Source of the DNA: an archaeon | Lineage (GTDB): Archaea; Asgardarchaeota; Heimdallarchaeia; Hodarchaeales; S146-22 | Direction: 5' to 3' | Assembly (NCBI GenBank): GCA_024276395.1 | Contig: JAJRXH010000586.1 | Coordinates: 1-13,825 of the forward strand | DNA length: 13,825 nt | Part shown: positions 1 through 5,703 of the stretch, in pieces | How positions within the stretch are numbered: position 1 is the stretch's first letter | How the letters are laid out: the number at the start of each line of letters is the position of its first letter | Position numbers and translations under genes: made by a program | The notes under the pieces: model-generated | What the model was told of the DNA's origin: nothing | Database searches by the model: none | Seen by the model: the letters and a program-made list of their open reading frames with translations, nothing else

Positions 1-181
1 ATCCCACGAGACCTCGTGTTTTATCCTCGCATCACGGGGAGAGGTCCTCACGAAGCGATTAACGTGATGACACGACCTTGAACCCGCTCGTGACAGAAAC
101 ATCGGGCTGATCAGAAAAACTGAAGATAAAAAAGAGAGAAAGGAAAGGAACGGAAAAAAATGATATTATTTTCAAGGAATC
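1..181. other. No identifiable gene; left-edge sequence
   Basis: No gene can be supported here. Plus frame 1 is open from the window edge to TGA at 79-81 (26 codons, ending NVMTRP), so it could be the C-terminus of a gene cut by the edge. The minus strand is also open across 1-120, with an ATG whose product would begin MFLSRAG, so the direction is ambiguous. Positions 1-115 are clearly richer in G+C than the spacers elsewhere. CACGAG at 5-10 and CTCGTG at 13-18 form a short hairpin. I could not fold a tRNA from it. Positions 115-180 are purine-rich on the plus strand, i.e. T/C-rich on the minus strand, downstream of the membrane protein gene. Confidence 0.3.
115..180 (-). terminator. Pyrimidine-rich termination tract after the membrane protein gene
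   Basis: Read on the minus strand, the sequence just after the membrane protein stop codon has several runs of T (a run of seven, then CT-rich sequence, then a run of six). Archaeal RNA polymerase commonly terminates at oligo-T tracts without a hairpin, so this is a plausible terminator for the minus-strand gene ending at 182. No strong hairpin is visible. The assignment is inference from composition and position. Confidence 0.4.
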
Positions 182-1654
182 TTAGTTTGCGTGTGTAACA
201 AGTGATAGTTCGATGGCTTTTTTCATTTTAATAGCATCTGCGTGATTGTATTGTCCTGGAATGATAATTCTCTTGTCATCGGCCACGATTTCAAGTTGAC
301 TCCATACCCATCGTTGGATTACCATCACTCGTTCAATACTTTCTATTGGAAAGATTCCCAGTGTTTTTATGTGAAATATGCCACGTATCTGGACGGTCAC
401 GTAATTTGGATTGAAATTTAGGATTAATTGTTTCCGTAGAAAGTTGAGTCGGATGAGACTAAACTTACCAGAAAAAAATGTTGCTAAAAGGAACATTCCA
501 AGCAAAACGAGATTTAACAAGAGTGTCCATGAAGTGACGTTAGAATCACTGGAAGAAAACAAGTTTTTTGCAGTAGCAAAACTTTTTAACGCGTAATTCA
601 CGCTTATTTCAAGCAAGACTAACGAAATCAGTAAGAGGACGGTGTAAAAGATGGCCTTGAGAAGTTTGGTAGCCATTTTTTCATCACGATCTAGAGTGAT
701 CTTGAGTAATTTGACCTTGGAATCGTCAAATGATGCGCTTATTAGCTCTGGGTCGATTGAAAACTTTTCTTTGGGAAGATGTTGATTTCCTAGTTGTTGT
801 TTGATGGTTAATCCGACGAATTCATCAGTGGTACCGGGTTTGCGCAGAAGTGGTGTTAGGCCGCTATCATCAAGTAGAGGAATGATTAGTGTATCTGCAA
901 TTTCTTCTGCCAAGGCGTACATGGCCGTTGTTTTTTCTATTGATAAAGAGATTATTTCAAGAGATTGGCCTTCGGATTCTTGTTGAATGGAAACCGTGAG
1001 TTCTAGGCCCTTGAGAATGTCAGTGATTACGGGTGTGAATATTGCCGTGTCATAAATACCTAAGACCTTAGTTCTCGTTCCAAATCGGTATTTTTCAATG
1101 ATTTCAACTTTATTCGTGACATCTAACCATTGAGGCATTATGATGTCAATAGGTCTTTTTTTGCGTCCGAAGTATCTTCCTTTTCCCTTAGTCCATCGAA
1201 GAGGAGGTTGTAATACGAATTGAATGGGATAAAGATGTCCGAATTCTTCTTGCAGTTTTTTCTCGAGATTCACGAGGGGAATGTCTCCTCCAAACCGGAA
1301 CCAAAGATGATAACGTCTCTTGAAGACAACTTTGGCATTCATACCGATAGTCGCTTCATTTTTGGTCCAGAGTCGTTTGATTGTTAATGTTCTCTTGATG
1401 GGGTCAATTGTACAAGTAACTTGCCTGCGATAGGCCAGGTGGAACACGCTAATGCCTAGGTAAAGAATCACGAAGAAAATCGTGAACGTATGTGTAATGA
1501 TCGCTTGTGGAGCTTGAATGGAAGAAAACATGAACATTAGAACGAAAGGAAGTAAGAAAAGATTGATGATAAGGATTCCAGGCAGCTTGTCGCGTAGGGA
1601 AGCGCGTAATTCTAGAATAGTCAAATCATTCATGATGGTTTTGTTTACGTGCAT
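182..1654 (-). CDS. Four-helix membrane protein with two TM-hairpin/beta-domain units, function unknown
   Basis: I do not recognise this 490-residue protein. Hydrophobic segments at about residues 24-45, 51-72, 333-355 and 375-395 predict two transmembrane hairpins. Each hairpin is followed by a beta-rich soluble stretch: about 76-115 with TIDPIKRTLTI, and about 403-465 with LNFNPNYVTV, then LGIFPIESIERVMV and IIIPG. The recurring pattern (N/D-P, alternating hydrophobic strand, then 'I-P-I-E-x-I') resembles bacterial/archaeal PH-like membrane domains, which suggests an internal duplication of a hairpin-plus-PH-like unit. A soluble region of about 200 residues (roughly 120-325) lies between them. 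No catalytic motif is evident. The start at 1654 is supported by GGTGAT on the minus strand (1663-1668), 8 nt upstream; Met8 is an alternative start. It lies downstream of the first methyltransferase on the same strand but is separated by 539 bp, so it is probably transcribed separately. The PH-like reading is inference from pattern only. Confidence 0.85.
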   Translation of the reverse strand: MHVNKTIMNDLTILELRASLRDKLPGILIINLFLLPFVLMFMFSSIQAPQAIITHTFTIFFVILYLGISVFHLAYRRQVTCTIDPIKRTLTIKRLWTKNEATIGMNAKVVFKRRYHLWFRFGGDIPLVNLEKKLQEEFGHLYPIQFVLQPPLRWTKGKGRYFGRKKRPIDIIMPQWLDVTNKVEIIEKYRFGTRTKVLGIYDTAIFTPVITDILKGLELTVSIQQESEGQSLEIISLSIEKTTAMYALAEEIADTLIIPLLDDSGLTPLLRKPGTTDEFVGLTIKQQLGNQHLPKEKFSIDPELISASFDDSKVKLLKITLDRDEKMATKLLKAIFYTVLLLISLVLLEISVNYALKSFATAKNLFSSSDSNVTSWTLLLNLVLLGMFLLATFFSGKFSLIRLNFLRKQLILNFNPNYVTVQIRGIFHIKTLGIFPIESIERVMVIQRWVWSQLEIVADDKRIIIPGQYNHADAIKMKKAIELSLVTHAN

Positions 1655-1891
1655 CTCACATCATCACCAGTTTTCGTGTTATTTGGGCTTGAATGCGATG
1701 AATGAAGTTGATTTCTCTCTTTTCATTCAATGCAGGCCCTGATAGAATGAGTCATTGGATGTTAGATGAAACTAAGACAAGAAACTTGTCTTTTAAGGAT
1801 AATTACATCATCTTCAAGGGGCTACAAAAAGTTTTTCTTTCCAGATGCAAGTAAGATGTTTTTATTACTTACTGTCACATCGACGAAGAAG

Positions 1892-1909
1892 AAAAAAACT
1901 AGTTTTTTT
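1892..1909. repeat. 18-bp perfect palindrome, A7-CTAG-T7
   Basis: The sequence is AAAAAAACTAGTTTTTTT, exactly self-complementary, with two further T residues to the right. In either direction it would give a weak A/U hairpin with a T tract, so it could act as a bidirectional terminator. It might instead be a regulator-binding dyad about 240 bp upstream of the membrane protein start. Function is inferred only from symmetry. Confidence 0.6.
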
Positions 1910-1961
1910 TTGAGAGAGTCTCATCGGAGCTCTCGACTGTTATTCGCTTGTCCTTGATGTT

Positions 1962-1985
1962 TTTAAAGAAACGCGTTTTTTTAAA
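1962..1985. repeat. 24-bp near-perfect palindrome centred on AAACGCGTTT
   Basis: TTTAAA at 1962-1967 and at 1980-1985 lie symmetrically around AAACGCGTTT (1969-1978). Only one position pair, G1968/T1979, breaks the symmetry, and it would be a G-U wobble in RNA. The dyad is about 310 bp upstream of the membrane protein start and about 210 bp beyond the methyltransferase stop. It could be a regulator-binding site or a hairpin terminator (a T tract is present). The sequence alone does not decide. Confidence 0.6.
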
Positions 1986-2004
1986 GTGTTTTTTAGATCT
2001 CGTG

Positions 2005-2060
2005 ATGACTGACTAACTCTCAAATTCCCTACCCTTCAGGATGGGGAAGATGTCAGTCAT
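2005..2060. repeat. Inverted repeat with 9-bp arms and nested stem
   Basis: ATGACTGAC (2005-2013) is the exact reverse complement of GTCAGTCAT (2052-2060). Inside the 38-nt loop, TTCCC (2025-2029) can pair with GGGAA (2044-2048), stacking a second helix. The structure could form in RNA from either strand, for example in the 3' region of the methyltransferase transcript. I do not recognise it as a known RNA family. Confidence 0.6.
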
Positions 2061-2095
2061 ATCAAGTATTATTGTTATGAATGCTTCATTGAGTG

Positions 2096-2110
2096 AAAAA
2101 AATCATTTTT
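2096..2110 (-). terminator. Possible terminator of the first methyltransferase gene
   Basis: On the minus strand this reads AAAAATGATTTTTTT: a tiny self-complementary AAAAAT/ATTTTT element running into seven T residues, about 85 nt past the methyltransferase stop. Oligo-T after a stop codon is the usual archaeal termination signal. The match is by composition only. Confidence 0.35.
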
Positions 2111-2123
2111 AGTTAGGTGCGGT

Positions 2124-2157
2124 CCGAATAGATTGATAACCCGAATAGATTGATAAC
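2124..2157. repeat. Perfect tandem duplication of a 17-mer
   Basis: CCGAATAGATTGATAAC occurs at 2124-2140 and again, identical and directly abutting, at 2141-2157. It lies 36 bp beyond the stop of the first methyltransferase gene. Only two copies are present and there is no spacer, so it is not a CRISPR array. It may be a recent slippage duplication or a paired protein-binding site. Confidence 0.9.
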
Positions 2158-2193
2158 GTCGATTTAGTGTTGGTCACCACGTTAACGTTAAAG

Positions 2194-4905
2194 TTAGTAA
2201 GTTATTTTGGAAGACAGTTTTGTGAAGTACTTGAGAACGAGATCGAATAGGGACTTTTCTACATTGAGATGTTTCAAGATAAAAATGATCTCAGTCTTTG
2301 TGAATCGGTAGATGTGAAACACTAGAGCTTCGATTTGGGCTCTGAGCAGCAACCCTTGTTGCAGCTCAGAGTGGGTTAGCGCGAACCGTGGACATGGTGG
2401 TTGTGTTTCTAGCTGTAAAGTGAGCTGTCTCACGTGTTCTTGTCTTTCTTTTGGTGGGAAGATCATAGGAAGATCCTTGATATTTTCAATTAAAATTCGG
2501 GGGAAAAGTTTCTTGTCCTTGAAGAGGAGGTCATAATAATAGTTCATTGCGAAAGAGTTGAGCAATGCTAGGAGGTATCGTGGATAACAACCGCGCTGAG
2601 TGGTGATGAACACGTTATAGACTGTTTGTAAGGTCGCAAATTTCCCCTCAATGTCGAGAGCAGCGTGAATGCGTTCACCGAGTTGTCGGATGACTATCTT
2701 AGGTTGGAAATATCCCTTCTTTCGAATGTTGGATTCGTGAATGTAGAAGTCTGAAAAGTGGATGTGAAAAGGATGGATGTCGCCTCCTCGGAGCATCGGT
2801 TGACAGAATGGACAACAACGCTGTCTTTGGAGGAGTGATGATTGCCTCCCAATTTCTTCGCCACGAAAGATGCGAATGTACTTTCCTAATTTTGTTCCAT
2901 TGGAATTCATCTTTTCTAGGAGGGTTAGATGCTTGGGTGATAACAAGAGAAATGCGTGCTTGCGTGTTGATTGAAAGAGTTGTTGTGACACGTGTTCTTC
3001 CTTTCCGATACCATGAGTAAATTGTTCTGGTGAGTCATGCGTGAAAAAAGTTACTTGATGCGTGGGAGATGGTTGTTCCTTCTTGATGGTGAGGATCACG
3101 TTAGAGACGGTAGGATCTGAGAACACGTTCTTGATTTGATGGATGTAAAGGATGCTTGTATTGTCAATCAGGTATTTTCGTACTCTTGAAAAGGTGGAGC
3201 GTCCAAGAATGGGATCTGGTAGGATAAAGCTCACGTAGCCTCTTTTTTTGACAAGTTGTATTGCTCGTTCGATAAAGAGAATGAACAGATCATATTGTCC
3301 TCGTGCCATTTGGAAGACTTTCTTGGCCATGATCTTTACATCTTTAGATAGTGTTTTGGAGTTCACGTAAGGTGGATTTCCGATGATAAGGTCGAAAATG
3401 GTATCATTAATGTTTTTATCATGAGTTGATGTTGTGGTAGAACTGGAGAGATTTGTCGAAGAGAAAAGAATCCAATGGATGGGGTGAAGTCTGGAAATTA
3501 ACTCAACGGATACATCATGCTGTTTGGCTAAAAGTTCATTCAATCGCTTGACCAAAAGTTCTTCTTGAGTTTTGCGAAGATCTTGCACGTTATTTTCTCT
3601 TTCGGGAGGTTCAGATATCTTATCAAGGAAACCAAAGAGAGCATTTCCGTGGTAAAAATTAAAAAATTCACGAGGAATCGAAAATCCGAGATGTGGTTTT
3701 TCGTGGATGGTACTAGCAAAAAACTTGATGAGTAGTAAGGTTAATCGAATCTTGGTAACTTGAACGGCTTGCTTGTCGATGTCGACCCCATAAATGGTGA
3801 ATGGAAAAATGAGAAGATATGAGATCATAAACTTGAAGAATTCGTGCTTTTCATCCAAGGCTAAGAGTCGATGGTGAACATCATTCATATCGGAAAAGAA
3901 AGGAAAGGAAGCTTGGATATGTTGAAAAAAATCATTTTTGGTTATGAGGTGTCGTTTTAGTAGTTGACCCATTTTTTCTTGTTCTTCACGTGGTAATTTT
4001 TTCAAGGAGGACCAAAGCTGTTGATACAGTGCTAATAACACTTGAACAGCAGCCTCTAGGAAATGACCTGATCCCATGGCTGGATCTAGAATTTTTAGGT
4101 TCATTAGCGTCGATAATAGACGTTGGAGTAGAATGGGATCTTGGATGTCATCAATGAATGATGACATCTTGCCGAGGTTCTTGCTGGAGGACGTTAGGTA
4201 GTTGTTTTCATTGCACGTGGTTATTTTATCTTGTATTAGTTGCATTATTGCCGTCTTGCACATTTGAAAAGCGACTGTTCTTGGCGTGTAGTAGGCACCC
4301 ACCTGTTGTCGTCGTGCATGTGAAAGTAAGCGTTCTAGCAACGAACCAAGGAGATAACCATTAATCATACCATTAAACTGGTTCCAGTTCTTGAGGAAAT
4401 TCAAGATGGGTTGTGGTTTTTTCCAAAAAGAATGTTGTTGATTATGCTGAATGGTCATCAGCATTTTTGAGTCAAAAAAAACTTCATCTGGTACATCTAC
4501 ATTTAGATGGAAATCTTTGTCATCGAGGATGGATGAAGCATTTCCTACTTGTAGAATGCATCCTAGCTTTGGAAATGAGCAAAATTGAACGTGTTTTTTT
4601 GATTCTTTCATTTTAGTAAAAAGATGTAGGAGAAAAGCATAGTATGAAGGAAAACCCAGTAGGTGGTATTGCTTGAACTTGCGAAGAAGGTATTCAGGAT
4701 CATAGTCAAGCATCTTCCATTGTTGAATCATCCACGTGATAATGATTTGGATCAATAATCGTTCCACGAAGTCATTCAGGGATTTTTCGTCCACATTTTT
4801 CGATGTAATATTTTTTTCCAGCATCACTTGAATGAACCATTCCTTGGAATGAAGAAATCCTTTGGTAAAAGCTTGCACGCATTCAGGTGTTTTCTTTTTA
4901 GGCAT
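2194..4905 (-). CDS. Eco57I/TaqI-type N6-adenine DNA methyltransferase (shorter paralogue)
   Basis: This is a class I SAM-dependent DNA methyltransferase predicted to methylate adenine N6 at a specific DNA site. Numbered from the annotated start (903 residues; add 10 for the longest frame), the N-terminal helical region of about 190 residues includes LLIQIIITW. The motifs then come in order: YYTP (205-208), the SAM-binding loop DPAMGSG (274-280), GVDID (373-377), GNALFG (about 420-425), the family signature HPIHW (about 474-478), and the catalytic NPPY (510-513). ILPD at about 561 follows. A TaqI-like target-recognition region comes after about 680, with PKIVIRQLG at about 735. It contains an unusual CCPFC cluster (697-701) just before the conserved GGDI. 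No PD-(D/E)xK nuclease motif is visible, so it may be an orphan methylase or lack its restriction partner. The start at 4905 is preferred over 4935 because GGTGAT (4913-4918, minus) sits 7 nt upstream, while 4935 has no such site. It is divergent from the GTPase gene. Confidence 0.9.
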   Translation of the reverse strand: MPKKKTPECVQAFTKGFLHSKEWFIQVMLEKNITSKNVDEKSLNDFVERLLIQIIITWMIQQWKMLDYDPEYLLRKFKQYHLLGFPSYYAFLLHLFTKMKESKKHVQFCSFPKLGCILQVGNASSILDDKDFHLNVDVPDEVFFDSKMLMTIQHNQQHSFWKKPQPILNFLKNWNQFNGMINGYLLGSLLERLLSHARRQQVGAYYTPRTVAFQMCKTAIMQLIQDKITTCNENNYLTSSSKNLGKMSSFIDDIQDPILLQRLLSTLMNLKILDPAMGSGHFLEAAVQVLLALYQQLWSSLKKLPREEQEKMGQLLKRHLITKNDFFQHIQASFPFFSDMNDVHHRLLALDEKHEFFKFMISYLLIFPFTIYGVDIDKQAVQVTKIRLTLLLIKFFASTIHEKPHLGFSIPREFFNFYHGNALFGFLDKISEPPERENNVQDLRKTQEELLVKRLNELLAKQHDVSVELISRLHPIHWILFSSTNLSSSTTTSTHDKNINDTIFDLIIGNPPYVNSKTLSKDVKIMAKKVFQMARGQYDLFILFIERAIQLVKKRGYVSFILPDPILGRSTFSRVRKYLIDNTSILYIHQIKNVFSDPTVSNVILTIKKEQPSPTHQVTFFTHDSPEQFTHGIGKEEHVSQQLFQSTRKHAFLLLSPKHLTLLEKMNSNGTKLGKYIRIFRGEEIGRQSSLLQRQRCCPFCQPMLRGGDIHPFHIHFSDFYIHESNIRKKGYFQPKIVIRQLGERIHAALDIEGKFATLQTVYNVFITTQRGCYPRYLLALLNSFAMNYYYDLLFKDKKLFPRILIENIKDLPMIFPPKERQEHVRQLTLQLETQPPCPRFALTHSELQQGLLLRAQIEALVFHIYRFTKTEIIFILKHLNVEKSLFDLVLKYFTKLSSKITY

Positions 4906-4912
4906 TTCCAGC

Positions 4913-4918
4913 ATCACC
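4913..4918 (-). promoter_or_regulatory. Ribosome binding site deciding the methyltransferase start
   Basis: GGTGAT on the minus strand matches the core of the archaeal Shine-Dalgarno sequence (GGAGGTGATCC) with a 7-nt spacer to ATG at 4905-4903. It lies inside the longer open frame that begins at 4935, where CAACAACCTAGCTAGCGAAA precedes the ATG with no match. This favours a 903-residue protein beginning MPKKKT. Confidence 0.6.
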
Positions 4919-4987
4919 ATTTGACATCCGAGCATTTTCGCTAGCTAGGTTGTTGTATTTCGTTCGTAATATATCAATTGTAGGCAA

Positions 4988-4995
4988 GGTGAGGT
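4988..4995 (+). promoter_or_regulatory. Ribosome binding site for a TTG-initiated GTPase gene
   Basis: GGTGAGGT lies just upstream of TTG at 4999-5001, giving two overlapping Shine-Dalgarno options (GGTGA with 6 nt spacing, or GAGGT with 3 nt). A TGA in the same frame at 4990-4992 bars any start further upstream. No ATG or GTG occurs in frame before the P-loop strand, so TTG is the only reasonable start. A TATA-like TAATATAT at 4967-4974 is a weak promoter candidate; it would leave almost no leader, which fits poorly with use of this site. Confidence 0.6.
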
Positions 4996-4998
4996 AGT

Positions 4999-5637
4999 TT
5001 GTTAGCCATAAAACATTCAAAATCGGTAGTTAATAAAGCAACGAATTCTGCAAGTAGATGTGTATCTAATCGAATCAATAAAATCACACTCAAAGTCGTG
5101 TTCGTAGGCGACCAAGCGGTAGGAAAGACTTCTCTTCGTAATCGTTACTTGAAGCGAGTGTATGAAAGTAAATATAAGATTACTATTGGTGCAGAATTTT
5201 CAGTAAAACGTTTTCTCAAGACTTCTCTGATAGTCACGATGCAAATATGGGATTTGGCGGGACAACAGCAATTCAAGCCAGTTCGAACTTTATATTATTC
5301 TGGAACAATGGGAGCAGTAGTGGTCTATGATGTCTCAAGACGCGAAACTTTTGAGCGCATTCCGGAGTGGGTTGAAGAGATAATTCATCATAATGATGAT
5401 CGGCCAGTGCCTTTGCTTATAATTGCCAATAAAATCGATTTAAGAGAGTATGAATTGGGAGTGATTGATTGTGTATCAAGGGAAGAGGGTGAAATGTTGG
5501 CGAAAAGACTGAAAGAGATGTTTCGTGAGCGGGGACATCCCATGCCGGTTCAATTTTGTGAGGCATCTGCCAAACTTGGATTAGGTGTTGATGAGGCAAT
5601 TGATCAATTCCTAAAATCTTTGGTCATTAATGCATGA
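4999..5637 (+). CDS. Rab-like small GTPase of the Ras superfamily
   Basis: A 212-residue GTP-binding switch protein. All five G motifs are present: G1 P-loop GDQAVGKTS (37-45), G2 threonine in ITIGAEF (T62, compare Rab TIGVEF), G3 WDLAGQ (84-89) with the catalytic glutamine Q89, G4 NKID (144-147) and G5 EASAK (188-192). The WDLAGQ, TIGAEF and YDVSRRETF signatures place it nearer Rab than Ras, Arf or bacterial MglA proteins. A basic, polar extension of about 30 residues precedes the first strand. The protein ends LVINA, without C-terminal cysteines, so Rab-type prenylation is not possible, and there is no N-terminal glycine for myristoylation; membrane association would need another route. Such GTPases are abundant in Asgard archaea, and their roles there are mostly unproven. 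It is divergent from one methyltransferase gene (93 bp between annotated starts) and convergent with the other (66 bp between stops), so it is its own transcription unit. The TTG start is supported by GGTGAGGT upstream. Confidence 0.95.
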   Translation: MLAIKHSKSVVNKATNSASRCVSNRINKITLKVVFVGDQAVGKTSLRNRYLKRVYESKYKITIGAEFSVKRFLKTSLIVTMQIWDLAGQQQFKPVRTLYYSGTMGAVVVYDVSRRETFERIPEWVEEIIHHNDDRPVPLLIIANKIDLREYELGVIDCVSREEGEMLAKRLKEMFRERGHPMPVQFCEASAKLGLGVDEAIDQFLKSLVINA

Positions 5638-5681
5638 CTGAACAAAAACCACGCATCATCATTGAATCCTCATTTATTTAT

Positions 5682-5695
5682 GGATGCATCCTTTT
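5682..5695 (+). terminator. Weak terminator candidate in the convergent gap
   Basis: The palindrome GGATGCATCC (5682-5691) is followed by four T residues in the 66-bp gap between the convergent GTPase and methyltransferase stop codons. The hairpin would have almost no loop and the T run is short. Treat it as a weak candidate only. Confidence 0.25.
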
Positions 5696-5703
5696 GATGA
5701 AGT

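Larger units (their letters stand above)
1655..2193. other. Repeat- and dyad-rich spacer without a supported gene
   Basis: No credible coding region is seen; the short open frames here have no ribosome binding site or recognisable product. From left to right the spacer carries an 18-bp perfect palindrome (1892-1909), a 24-bp near-perfect palindrome (1962-1985), an inverted repeat with 9-bp arms (2005-2060), an A/T tract with a run of seven T on the minus strand (2096-2110) and a tandem duplicated 17-mer (2124-2157). It lies after the stop of the first methyltransferase and before the membrane protein start, both on the minus strand. It should therefore contain a terminator for one and a promoter for the other. 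Confidence 0.6.

Noticed and set aside
1..120. tRNA or other stable RNA in the G+C-rich left edge
   Set aside because: A GGTTCAA-like string occurs on the minus strand, but the flanking bases cannot form a T-arm and no acceptor stem was found.
2005..2060. Box C/D guide RNA: GTGATGA at 2002-2008 resembles a C box
   Set aside because: No properly spaced D, D' and C' boxes follow on the plus strand, and the minus-strand reading lacks a clean C box.
2124..2157. CRISPR array
   Set aside because: There are only two 17-bp copies and no spacer between them.
2808..4616. Plus-strand open frames of 60-70 codons across the first methyltransferase
   Set aside because: They overlap strongly supported minus-strand coding sequence and show no ribosome binding sites or protein motifs.
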